A DNA stretch of 64,000 nt from positions 478,501-542,500 of the forward strand of contig JAFMOC010000378.1 of NCBI GenBank assembly GCA_019802505.1, read 5' to 3'. Source of the stretch: Corydoras sp. C115. Lineage: Eukaryota > Chordata > Actinopteri > Siluriformes > Callichthyidae. Positions 53,836 through 63,930 of this stretch are shown piece after piece. Numbering within the stretch: the first letter of the stretch is position 1; the number at the start of each line of letters is the position of its first letter. The notes beneath the pieces were generated by a model. That model was not told the origin of the DNA, did no database searches, and worked only from the letters and a program-made list of their open reading frames with translations. A program made the translations under genes and the position numbers.

Positions 53836-54474
53836 ATTAATAGAGTAATGTGATTGCTATATACTGTATGGCAATCACACAATAAGAAATGTTAGTGTTT
53901 TTTTAAGATATAGTAGAGATGGATGAAAAATATATGCATATGAATGTAATGGCGGGGGGGGGGGGGATGTCACAGCTTATAAAGGCTGTGACATCCCCAT
54001 GTGATGTCACAGCTTATAAAGGCTGCACATCAGATGAGATCAGATGGAGTCGGATCAGGTGCACTAATCAATTTCCCTGATCCAACCATCGGCTTCCCCC
54101 CCCCCCCCGGCACCACTGCGATGAATCATATAGTTATTTATGGTAAGATGTTGGTGTTCGAAGCCACATCAGTTATAGGATTTACCTTCAAGTACTCTTA
54201 CAGTTACGGTCTCATGGTTTATGTGTATTATGTGCAAAGAAAACAAAGTTCAGCTTGGTGGATGGCTTTTCTCGTGCATCTGGTGAGTACTTTATTATTA
54301 AATTAAATTAAGTTATATCGTAGTCTTGTTGATTGTTTTTATGCTGCTGTCATTATTAAGAGGATTTATGATGTACTGAAAGTGTGAGGAAGGTGTTTCA
54401 TAATAAATGTTTTAAAAATCATGTTGTGCTGCGGAGTTTGATTCCATATTATTTTCTTTTAGAAGAATCGACAT
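53836..54474 (+). other. no coding gene assigned; candidate 3' end of gene 3
   Basis: A 29-bp GATGTCACAGCTTATAAAGG-containing repeat occurs twice near 53968-54025. A frame from 54001 shows no known domain. 54355-54410 matches the conserved block near 11740 and 45080, with AATAAA near 54402. Confidence 0.4.
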
Positions 54475-54826
54475 GCGGCACCGTGGCTTAGTGGTTTAGC
54501 ATGTTCTCCTCTCAGCACTAGGGACTCCCGGTTCGAATCCCAATCTGGGTGGAGTTTCCATGTTCTCCCCGTGTCCGCGTGGGTTTCCTCCAGGTTCTCC
54601 GGTTTCCTCCCACAGTCCAAAAACATGGATCATGTCAATCGAGTTCTCCAAATTGCCCCATAAAGAGTGTGTGTGTGAGTGAGTGTGTGTCCAGTGATAG
54701 ATTGCCCCCCTCCGTCCTGGGAGTATCTGCCCAGCGCCCAAAACGTTCTCACCTGGATGGGTATGGGGAACCCCGCGACCCTAATAGAGGATAAAGCTGA
54801 ATATAATGAATGAAGGATGAATGAAT
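54475..54826 (+). mobile_element. SINE-A
   Basis: Full length; the C tract is shortened to CCCCGCGACC. Confidence 0.9.
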
Positions 54827-54853
54827 CAACATGAACTCATGTTGATGTTGGGG

Positions 54854-55055
54854 GGAGCGATAGCTCAGTGGTCAGGGCATTGAGCTATCAATCTGAAGGT
54901 TGGCGGTTCAAATCCCAGGTCCACTGAAGTTACCAGTGTGGGTCCTTGAGCAAGGCCCTTAACCCTCATTGCTCCAGGGATGTTGTGATGAACCCTGTGT
55001 TCACCTTGTAAGTCGCTTTGGATAAAAGCGTCCCATAAACGACCAAATGTAAACT
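54854..55055 (+). mobile_element. SINE-B
   Basis: Clean tRNA-like head GATAGCTCAGTGGTCAGG with B box GGTTCAAATCC; tail CATAAACGACCAAATGTAAA. Confidence 0.88.
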
Positions 55056-55142
55056 CAGATCTAACTCTAGAGAGGTGCATTTCCCGAAGAAAATGCGAGT
55101 TTGATTGCAGCGTGGCCGTAGGAGACACAGTGCATATGAATG

Positions 55143-55350
55143 TTACATACATTTGGTCATTTATTGGACATTTTTATCCAAAGCGACTTACAAGGTGAAC
55201 ACAGAGTTAACCACAACATCCCTGGAGCAATGAGGGTTAAGGGTCTTGCTCAAGGACCCACATTGGTAACTTCAGTGGACCTGGGTTTTGAACCCCCAAC
55301 CTTCAGATTAACAGCCCAACACCCAACACCCTAACACCCTACCACACCCA
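55143..55350 (-). mobile_element. SINE-B, inverted neighbour
   Basis: Opposite orientation 90 bp from the previous copy. The head is degraded into a CCCAACACCCTAACACCC repeat. Confidence 0.85.
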
Positions 55351-55740
55351 CAGAGCAATACAGTGGAGAAGGGGAAAAAAGTGGGCGTGGCCAGATAATA
55401 GGGTGTCTATAAGCTGTGTTCACGTCAATGATCAGGAGAGTGTAGAATTGGAGCGGCATTGAAAATATAAAAAAAAAAAAATATTGCAAGTAAATGGGAC
55501 AAAAATGGGCAAGTCCCAACAAGGATACTTTATAGCCAATTCCCCAAAAGTATGTTCTTCCTCTCCATAGACAGAGACAGAGGGCGCCGCTGCGATAGTT
55601 CGCGCTGCCCACCTCGCCATTAGGCGCTGTGATTAGAAATAGGTAGAAAAATGCGATACATTAGGACAGTGATTCAGTATTTTCTGTTAAGCCCCCTCTA
55701 GAAAGAAGAAAACATTTTGCGCCCCCCCCCACACACACAC
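55351..55740. other. no feature seen
   Basis: No supported gene; poly(A) runs and AT-rich DNA. Confidence 0.45.
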
Positions 55741-55748
55741 ACACACAC

Positions 55749-55787
<39 letters not shown>
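55728..55787. repeat. (CA)n followed by ~37-bp C homopolymer
   Basis: Pure C from about 55751 to 55787; resembles the CCCCC-CACACA order of the SINE-A piece at 23880. Confidence 0.9.
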
Positions 55788-55788
<1 letters not shown>

Positions 55789-55916
55789 TGCATGACAAAA
55801 TGGGATAAAGTATTTTACATGCCCACTGTAGTATCATTTGTCTAAAAAAGTACACCTGTTTTATAACAATGTCTCCTTATTAACATTAAAGAAAACAAAA
55901 AAGAAAGAAATATAGA

Positions 55917-57805
55917 TTAGGGTGTAAAGTCTTTAATTGATCGGGGTGTAAAGTCTTTAATTGATCGGGGTGTAAAGTCTTTAATTGATTGGGGTGTCAT
56001 GTCTTTAATTGATTGGGGTGTAATGTCTTTAATTGATCGGGGTGTAATGTCTTTAATTGATTGGGGTGTAATGTCTTTAATTGATTGGGGTGTAATGTCT
56101 TTAATTGATTGGGGTGTAATGTCTTTAATTGATTGGGGTGTAATGTCTTTAATTGATTGGGGTGTAATGTCTTTAATTGATTGGGGTGTAAAGTCTTTAA
56201 TTGATTGGGGTGTAATGTCTTTAATTGATCGGGGTGTAATGTCTTTAATTGATCGGGGTGTAATGTCTTTAATTGTTTGGGGTGTAATGTCTTTAATTGA
56301 TTGGGGTGTAATGTCTTTAATTGATCGGGGTGTGATGTCTTTAATTGATCGGGGTGTAATGTCTTTAATTGATTGGGGTGTAATGTCTTTAATTGATCGG
56401 GGTGTAATGTCTTTAATTGATTGGGGTGTCATGTCTGTAATTGATTGGGGTGTAATGTCTTTAATTGTTTGGGGTGCAATGTCTTTAATTGATTGGGGTG
56501 CAATGTCTTTAATTGATGGGGGTGTAATGTCTTTAATTGATCGGGGTGTAATGTCTTTAATTGATCGGGGTGTAATGTCTTTAGTTGATCGGGGTGGAAT
56601 GTCTTTAATTGATCGGGGTGTAATGTCTATAATTGATTGGGGTGTCATGTCTGTAATTGATTGGGGTGTAATGTCTTTAATTGTTTGGGGTGCAATGTCT
56701 TTAATTGATTGGGGTGCAATGTCTTTAATTGATGGGGGTGTAATGTCTTTAATTGATCGGGGTGTAATGTCTTTAATTGATCGGGGTGTAATGTCTTTAA
56801 TTGTTTGGGGTGCAATGTCTTTAATTGATCGGGGTGTAATGTCTTTAATTGATTGGGGTGTAATGTCTTTAATTGATCGGGGTGTAATGTCTTTAATCGA
56901 TCGGGGTGTAATGTCTTTAATCGATCGGGGTGTAATGTCTTTAATTGATCGGGGTGTAATGTCTTTAATTGATCGGGGTGTAATGTCTTTAATTGATGGG
57001 GGTGTAATGTCTTTAATTGATTGGGGTGTAATGTCTTTAATTGATCGGGGTGTAATGTCTTTAATTGATTGGGGTGTAATGTCTTTAATTGATCAGGGTG
57101 TAATGTCTTTAATTGATCGGGTGTAATGTCTTTAATTGATCGGGGTGTAATGTCTTTAATTGATCGGGGGGGTAATGTCTTTAATTGATCGGGGTGTAAT
57201 GTCTTTAATTGATTGGGGTGTAATGTCTTTAATTGATTGGGGTGTAACGTCTTTAATTGATCGGGGTGTAATGTCTTTAATTGATTGGGGTGTAATGTCT
57301 TTAATTGATCGGGGTGTAATGTCTTTAATTGATTGGGGTGTAATGTCTTTAATTGATTGGGGTGTAATGTCTATAATTGACTGGGGTGTAATGTCTTTAA
57401 TTGATGGGGGTGTATTGTCTTTAATTGATCGGGGTGTAATGTCTATAATTGATTGGGGTGTCATGTCTTTAATTGATCGGGGTGTAAGGTCTTTAATTGA
57501 TTTAGGTGTAATGTCTTTAATTGATTGGGGTGTAATGTCTTTAATTGATCGGGGTGTAATGTCTTTAATTGATCGGGGTGTAATGTCTATAATTGATTGG
57601 GGTGTCATGTCTTTAATTGATCGGGGTGTAAGGTCTTTAATTGATTGGGGTGTAATGTCTTTAATTGATCAGGGTGTAATGTCTTTAATTGATTGGGGTG
57701 TAATGTCTTTAATTGATCGGGGTGTTATGTCTTTAATTGATCGGGGTGTAATGTCTTTAATTGATCGGGGTGTAATGTCTTTAATTGATTGGGGTGTAAT
57801 GTCTC
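55917..57805 (+). repeat. 24-bp minisatellite, ~78 units, with higher-order repeats
   Basis: Unit core TGTCTTTAATTGAT(C/T)GGGG. As 24 is a multiple of 3, both strands read as 8-residue repeats. One base is lost near 57120 and a G is gained near 57165. A 9-unit variant string at 56425 recurs at 56641 (216 bp), and a 6-unit one at 57443 recurs at 57587 (144 bp). Confidence 0.96.
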
Positions 57806-57891
57806 CGTCATCTCTGTTAAATATTTCTCCATGTCGTCTCTTGAGGGTTTGTTCAGTACACATATCACTTGCTCTGTGATATCTTGTTATG

Positions 57892-57911
57892 CCCCCCCCC
57901 CCCCCCCCCCA
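57892..57911. repeat. C homopolymer
   Basis: About 19 C between ATGCC and AGGGGG. Confidence 0.9.
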
Positions 57912-58410
57912 GGGGGACGCGCCCCATTATTTGAGAAGCACTGCATCAGGAGAATAGGCGATAAAAAAACAACCCGCTCCCAAACTATACTTTAATAAGC
58001 GCAGGTTGAGGACCCGAAAAACACCTTTTAGCACATAAGCAAATACAAACATAAAGACAGGGATACGAAGCTGTAGGAGACGTGTCCAGGGATCGGAAAG
58101 GAGGGGCAGTCCGTAGGAGAGACAGGGCAGTGCAGTTCATCAGGAAACCATAGCAACAGTTTTTCTGGAGGAATTTCAGTAGGCAGCTCTCAAGGCCGAG
58201 GCTGATAAGGACGCCGAAACGCAGATAAGACTCTTATTTTGACGACTGTTCGCAGCCATTTTAGCAGCTCCAAACAGCTCATGAGTTCGTGATCTCCAAC
58301 TCATCAAAACTCGTTCGCAGAGCCGATATCCTCTCCAAGATCGATTCCATGTTGCGATTAAAAGTCGCAGTCTGAGTCCCTATCGCTCTGCCCAGCATAT
58401 CAATCATGTT

Positions 58411-59073
58411 GGGGGGGGAAGGGGGGGGGGTACCTCAGTGGTTAGGGCGTTGGGCTATCAATCTGAAGGTTGGGGGTGTTAGATGTTCAATAAATGGTCT
58501 CGGAGATGCAGGTTGTTCCAAACAGATTTGAATGCAAGTTACTGAATAGACAACCAAGTGTACAGAAAAATCATCAATGGCGGGCAACCACGAATGATGA
58601 GAGAGCTCTGACCCTCAAAGGTCCAGCTTCGGTTTATAAACCTTAGGAGGGCTGTCCTTTTCCAATGTATGTGCAAAAGCAGTCCTTTTGTCTTGGTGAG
58701 AACATCCTCTTAAACATCTCAAACTTCTCCACCATCTGGTCCTGCTTCCGGCCTCCTCCTAGAGCATGAACTTAAGACCTGTTTCCGTTGACTGTCCCAT
58801 TGTTCCTGTTTTGCATGTTCAGTCGAACCATTGAAACACATAGATTACATACATTCAACCAGTTAGGATAAATTAATGCCATTTATGTCTTTTATGTTCT
58901 ATAAATTCCAACAGGGGTTCAAATCCCAGGTCCACTGAAGTTACCAGTGTGGGTCCTTGAGCAAGACCCTTAACCCTCATTGCTCCAGGGATGTTGAGGT
59001 TAACCCTGTGCTCACCTTGTAAGTGGCTTTGGATAAAAACATCCAATAAATGACCAAATGTAAATGTAATGTT
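58411..59073 (+). mobile_element. SINE-B split by solo-LTR-like element
   Basis: Head (58427-58476) ends at GGTTGGGGG; the rest resumes at 58914 with GGGGTTCAAATCC. ATGTT lies at both outer borders as a short target duplication. Confidence 0.85.
58477..58913. mobile_element. solo-LTR-like element 3
   Basis: 437 bp with tips TGTTAGA...TTCCAACA, inserted in the G run of the SINE-B head with a GGGG duplication. It contains TTTATAAACC, a TATA-like box readable on either strand, and AATAAA at 58489. Reading on the minus strand fits promoter-then-terminus order better, but orientation is unsure. No internal region, so recombination between two LTRs is implied. Confidence 0.65.
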
Positions 59074-59149
59074 GAGCAGTTTCCTGAGGCTGTTGACAAC
59101 CGACCCAACTCTCTAAATTTTGCGATACACCAGGGTCATGCATAATCCA

Positions 59150-59493
59150 TTCATTCATTCATTCATTATCTTCTGCTTTATCATATATTAGGGTCGCGGG
59201 GGGTTCCCCATGCCCATCCAGGGGAGAAAGTTTCGGGCGCTGGGCAGATACACCCAGGACAGAGGGGGGGCAATTTATCGCTGGGCACACACTCACACAC
59301 ACAGACACACTCTATATGGGGCAATTTTTGGAGAACTCAATTGACTTGATCCATGTTTTTGGACTGTGGGAGGAAACCGGAGAACCCGGAGGAAACCCAC
59401 GAACATGGAAACTCCACCCAGATGGGGATTCGAACCGGGAATCCCTAGCGCTGAGAGGAGAACATGCTAAACCACTAAGCCACCGTGCCGCCC
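59150..59493 (-). mobile_element. SINE-A, 12-bp target duplication, inside the split ORF
   Basis: ATGCATAATCCA on both sides; the B-box-side GCGGACACGGGGAG segment is deleted. Confidence 0.93.
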
Positions 59494-59774
59494 ATGCATA
59501 ATCCAATCAGCAGAGATCCCAGGATCATGAATACGAAAAGGTAGACATCTTCCACGGACAGGGGGGCCAGACACACGATCCGCCAATTCCCCCAGGTGTC
59601 CATCGTGTATCCAGACGCCAACGTGCCGTCCGGGCGAGCTGGTTCCTCCAAACCACGACTTCTCCTCGAGAAGACAGTGTCGATAACATTGAGAGACCAT
59701 TTAATTAGTTCCATCTTTTTGTTTTGAAGAGCAGCGTTATGATAAATCCCACACGAAAAAGACAGAGAAGCCAA

Positions 59775-60263
59775 GCAGGAATGAGAGGACGGAGAGGGAG
59801 AAAAGTGCGACCGCGTCCTACGAGAGCCAAAACACGTAACAAAGTACGGTTATAATATTACACAACCTCGGGTGTCTTATCGCTTTTATAAAATACAAAT
59901 ACACTATAATAAAAAAACAAATGATTTATAAATGTTTATTGAAAGCTAATTTGGCAATAATTTGGTTTTCCTCGATGTAATCTAGTCCGGTTTTTAAAGT
60001 AAACGCTATTCGCTAATAGGTTTCCGGTTTTTCCAACAATTACACTGCCATCTAGTGGCCAAATTACAGAACGCAGGTAATAAAAAAAAAACGCATTGAT
60101 AAGAATGTGACGCACTCAGAGGTGTATGTTATGATGTCACAGCTGGACCAACAGCTCAGCCAATCAGATTTAAAGACCGGAACTACCCGTTTTATGATAT
60201 AATTAAGTTGCCTTAAAAAGATCAACTTCTTGTTCTTCATTATCTTTTTCTTCTAATTATTAT
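59775..60263. other. no gene seen
   Basis: AT-rich. GAATGTGACGCACTCAGAGG and related phrases near 60105-60170 resemble, inverted, the intron at 32690-32745 (GACATCAGTGAC, CACACCTCTGAGCAC), so a dispersed repeat may be shared. Confidence 0.4.
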
Positions 60264-60265
60264 TA

Positions 60266-60570
60266 TTCATTCATTCATTATCTCCCGTTTTATCCTCTAT
60301 AACGTTTCGGGCGCTGGGCAGATACACCCAGGACAGGGCGCCAATCCATCACTGGGCACACACTCAGTCACACATACGCTATATGGGGCAATTTGGAGAA
60401 TAAAATTGACTTGATCCATGTGTTTGGACTGTGGGAGGAAACGGAGAACCCAGAGGAAAACCACGCAGACATGAGGAGAACATGGAAACTCCACCCAGAT
60501 GGGGATTCGAACCGGGAATACCTAGCGCTAAGAGGAGAACATGCTAACCACTAAGCCACCATGCCTCCCA
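60266..60570 (-). mobile_element. SINE-A with deleted G-tract region
   Basis: CTCTATAACGTTTCGGG shows loss of the whole GGGTCGC...GGGGAG section. Confidence 0.88.
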
Positions 60571-60594
60571 TTATTATTATTATTATTATTAATA

Positions 60595-60751
60595 TATATT
60601 TTAGTTAGGGCGGCACGGTGGAGGAAGATAATGAATGAATGAATTATTATTATTCTTTTTTTTATATTTATTTTAGTTAGGGCGGCACGGTGGAGGAAGA
60701 TAATGAATGAATGAATTATTATTATTCTTTTTTTTAATATTTATTTTAGTT
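60595..60751 (+). repeat. two head-to-tail micro-SINEs in tandem
   Basis: GGGCGGCACGGTGG is joined directly to AGGAAGATAATGAATGAATG, removing about 300 bp. This ~70-bp unit with its ATTATTATTC flank occurs twice, just before a full SINE-A. Confidence 0.9.
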
Positions 60752-61068
60752 AGGGCGGCACGGTGGCTTAGTGGTTGGCACGTTCTCCTCTCAGCGCTAG
60801 GTATTCCCATTTCGAATCCCAATCTGGGTGGAGTTTGCATATTCTGCGTGGGTTTCCTCCGGGTTCTCCGGTTTCCTCCCACAGTCCAAAAACATGGATC
60901 AAGTCATTTGAGTTCTCCAAATTGCCCCATATAGAATGTGTCTGTGTGAGTGAGTGTGTGCCCAGTGATAGATTGGCGTCCTGTCCTGGGTGTATCTGCC
61001 CAGCACCCGAAACGTTCTCCCCTGGAAGGGCATGGGGACCCCCATGGAAGATAATGGATGGATGGATT
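60752..61068 (+). mobile_element. SINE-A
   Basis: Nearly full copy with two short internal deletions (CATATTCTGCGTGGG and GGGGACCCCCATGG). Confidence 0.9.
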
Positions 61069-61240
61069 AAGTCAACTAATAATACTACAGTATAACTAAT
61101 GATTCGCTACATGAGTGTTTCATTGTACTTTACATTCATATCAATAATAATTATCAAACTGTCTCCTGAACTAAATCTTGTTTACACTGTGATGAACATT
61201 GGTCTCTCTCCATGCGAAAGTGCCGTGAGCAGGAATAGGG

Positions 61241-62016
61241 TTACTCTCCTGTGTGAGTGCGCTGGTGGTTTTTTAAAGCGCTCTTCGTTTTAAAACTTTC
61301 TTCACACTTTGAGCAGGAATAGGGTTTCTCTCCCGTGTGATTTCGTTCGTGTCTTCTTAAAGTGCCTTGTCGAGTAAAACTCTTTCCACACTGCGAGCAG
61401 AAATAGGGTCTTTCTCCGGTGTGAATGCGCCGGTGTTCTTTTAGATGATTCCGCTGAGTGAAACTCCTCCCACACTGTAAGCAGTGATGTGGTCTCACTC
61501 CCGTGTGAATACGCTGGTGTCCTTTCATTTCACTCCGCTGAGTGAAACTCTTTCCACACTGTGGGCAGGAGTAGGGTTTCTCTCCTGTGTGAATGCGCAG
61601 GTGGACTTGTAGAATGCTCTTCGAAGTGAAACTCTTGCTACAGTGTGAACAGGTAAAGGGTTTCTCTCCGGTGTGAATGCGCTGATGTCTTTTTAGAGAG
61701 CTTGTGCTAATAAAACTATTTCCACACTGTGAACAGGAGTATGGTTTCTCTCCTGTGTGAATGCGCTGGTGTTTATTTAGAGAGCTTGTGCTAACAAAAC
61801 TATTCCCACACTGTGAACAGGAATATGGTTTCTCTCCTGTGTGAGTGCGCTGGTGGTTTTTTAAAGTGCTCTGATGAATAAAACTCCTTCCACAATGTGT
61901 ACAAGAATATGGTTTCTCTCCTCTGCGAATGCACTGGTGTTTTTTTAGATCGCTCTTTTGAATAAAACTCTCCATGCACCGTGAGCAGGAGTATGGTTTC
62001 ATCGAGGGTCCAGCTT
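61241..62016 (-). CDS. zinc-finger gene 4, finger exon (9 fingers)
   Basis: Acceptor TTTTCTAAACAG (complement) at 62017; the frame enters as Glu-Ala-Gly-Pro-Ser, as in gene 2, then MKPYSCSRC. Nine unbroken 28-residue C2H2 fingers follow, e.g. CSQCGNSFVSTSSLNKHQRI and CLQCGRSFTQRNHLKEHRRI. The frame ends HTGE then TAA, where a Lys of the linker is expected; degraded finger sequence (PYSCSRHFRME) follows. No 5' exon is found up to 64000. Opposite strand to genes 1-3. Probable nuclear DNA-binding regulator; possibly truncated. Confidence 0.88.
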
Positions 62017-62062
62017 CTGTTTAGAAAACAATTTTTAAAAGTCTTTCATTACAAAACATAAC

Positions 62063-62590
62063 CTTACATTTACATTTAGTCATTTAGCAGACGCTTCTAT
62101 CCAAAGCAACTTACAAATGAGAACATTACAAGTCAGAAGTTATGAAGAAAACCAACTATACTGTAAATTCATCAAACCTGATTGTTATTTGATGCTGCGC
62201 CCCAAATAACATTTTTTTTTTTTTTTCTACAACAGGTATTTGTTAGAGATGCGTCTTCAGTAGTTTCTTAAAACTGTTTTGTGATTCTGCGTTACGGACA
62301 GAGTTGGGAAGATGGTTCTACCATGTTGCAGTGGTGAACCCCACGGAGTGAGAATCAGCTCCTTGGTGAGGTGATACCACCAGGGGGCGATCATCACTGG
62401 AGCGAAGTGAACGAGTCGGAGTGTATTTTGAAAAGATAGAGTGAAGGTAGGAGGGGGAAGATCCAGCAATGGTTCTGTAGGCCAGAGTCAGTGACTTGTA
62501 CTGAATGCAGCAGCTACAGGGAGCCAATGGGACATGAGTGATGGAGGGACATGAGTGATGGAGAGACACAATGGAGTGACAAAACAAATG
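62063..62590 (-). mobile_element. L2-like LINE 3' end, copy 2
   Basis: The minus strand reads CIQYKSLTLAYRTIAGSS, YTPTRSLRSSDDRPLVV and the ATTTAGTCATTTAGCAGACG tail. It retains two to three units of the GACATGAGTGATGGAG motif. 5' truncated just beyond that. Confidence 0.88.
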
Positions 62591-62749
62591 AAACACGGCT
62601 CATTCATTCAATAAACATTAAAACAATAAAAGAAACGTTGTTTAAATAACACACTAGTATCTGTTTTGTACAAATGGGACTACGGGGTTGAGGACTGATG
62701 CTGTGTTTTAATCAAAACTGTTTGTCTGAAGGTAGCTGCTTTGCTAGCT
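62591..62749. other. no feature seen
   Basis: Short AT-rich spacer. Confidence 0.5.
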
Positions 62750-63205
62750 ATTTACATACATTTATATTTACTGTAGTAATTTTGAGACGCTTTTAGCCAA
62801 AGTGACTTACAAATTAGAGAAAAACACAAGTTTAACACTGTAGTGTTATCATTATATGATCTGGCTTTTTTAATATATACATCAAGTGTTATATATGAGA
62901 TATGTTAATTTGTTTCTTAAAAATGCTAAGGGACGTCGCTAATGGACAGAGTTGGTACGATGGTTCCACCATTGATCAGTGGTGAACGATATGGAGTGAG
63001 AGTTAACGCCATGGTGAGGTTGAAGTACCAGGGACATTCATCACTAGAGCAAAGTCAACGAGTCGGAGTGTATTTTGGAAAGAGAGTAAAGTTAAGAGGG
63101 GGCAGATCCAGAGATTTTCCTGTAGATCAGAGTCAGTGTCCTGTACTGAATGCAGTAGCTACAGGGAGCCAATGAGAGAAGAGTGGTGGAGTCACATGAG
63201 TTCAC
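62750..63205 (-). mobile_element. L2-like LINE 3' end, copy 3, more decayed
   Basis: Parallel to the previous copy (GAGTCGGAGTGTATTTTGG, CTGAATGCAGTAGCTACAGG) with many substitutions and indels. Confidence 0.8.
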
Positions 63206-63224
63206 TTGAGATTTTGGCCAGGCA

Positions 63225-63225
<1 letters not shown>

Positions 63226-63270
<45 letters not shown>
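63226..63270. repeat. (TA)n microsatellite
   Basis: About 22 TA units at the truncated 3' end of the next SINE. Confidence 0.95.
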
Positions 63271-63276
<6 letters not shown>

Positions 63277-63277
63277 T

Positions 63278-63930
63278 GTTCCCCATGCCCATCCAGGGGA
63301 GAACGTATCGGGCGCTGGGCAGATACACCCAGGACAGGAGGGCACTCTATCACTGGGCACAAACTCACTCACACAGACACACTCTATATGGGGCAATTTG
63401 GAGAATTTAATTAACCTTGATCCGTGGGTGGCACGGTGGCTTAGTGGTTTAGCATGTTCTCCTCTCAGCGCTAGGGATTCCCGGTTCGAATCCCCATCTG
63501 GGTGGAGTTTCCATGTTCTCCCCATATCTGCGTGGGTTTCCTCCGGGTTCTCCGGTTTCCTCCCACAGTCCAAAAACATGGATCAAGTCAATTGAATTCT
63601 CTAAATTGCCCCATATAAAGTGTGTCTGTGTGAGTGAGTGTGTGCCCAGCGATGGATTGGCGCCCTGTCCTGGGTGTATCTGCCCAGCGCCCGAGACATT
63701 CTCCCCTGGATGGGCATGGGGAACCCCACCGCGACCCTAATAGAGGATAAAGCGGAAGATAATGAATGAATGAATAATTGACCCTTGATCCATGTTTTTG
63801 GACTGTGGGAGGAAACCGGAGAACCTGGAGGAAACCCACACGCACATGGGTAGAACATGCAAACTCCACCCAGATTGGGATTCGAACCGGGAATCCCTAG
63901 TGCTGAGAGGAGAACATGGTAACCACTAAG
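63278..63930. mobile_element. SINE-A (-) split by young SINE-A (+)
   Basis: Outer minus copy 63278-63424 and 63777-63930; inner plus copy 63427-63776. AATTAACCTTGATCC and AATTGACCCTTGATCC flank the inner one. Confidence 0.9.

Larger units (their letters stand above)
58279..59714 (-). pseudogene. unrecognised small membrane/coiled-coil ORF, split by two insertions
   Basis: From ATG at 59712-59714 (AAAAGATGG context) the frame reads MELIKWSLNVIDTVFSRRSR, then TMDTWGNWRIVCL and a hydrophobic stretch of about 18 residues (VYLFVFMILGSLLIG). A SINE-A (59150-59493) and a SINE-B with an LTR-like insert (58411-59068) interrupt it. Leaving these out, the pieces lie in the same frame up to TGA at 58279-58281, with one TAG at 59113-59115. 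The last part (FNRNMESILERISALRTSF) has heptad-like spacing. I do not recognise the family; it may be a mobile-element accessory gene or a host gene remnant. Confidence 0.5.

Noticed and set aside
54001..54306. 101-codon frame near a promoter-like GATGTCACAGC repeat
   Set aside because: No recognised domain, the start is inside a duplicated repeat, and it ends in what looks like random sequence; not enough to call a gene.
55917..57879. Reading frames of 239-375 codons with 8-residue repeats on both strands
   Set aside because: Open only because the 24-bp unit is a multiple of 3 without stops. Frames break wherever a unit gains or loses a base, and both strands are equally open.
6346..63930. 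Dozens of 60-140 codon frames reading PCPSRGE, GENMETPPRWGFEPGIP, FSPCPRGFPPGSPVSSHSP and similar
   Set aside because: All are translations of SINE-A in one frame or another; they recur wherever the SINE occurs and are not genes.
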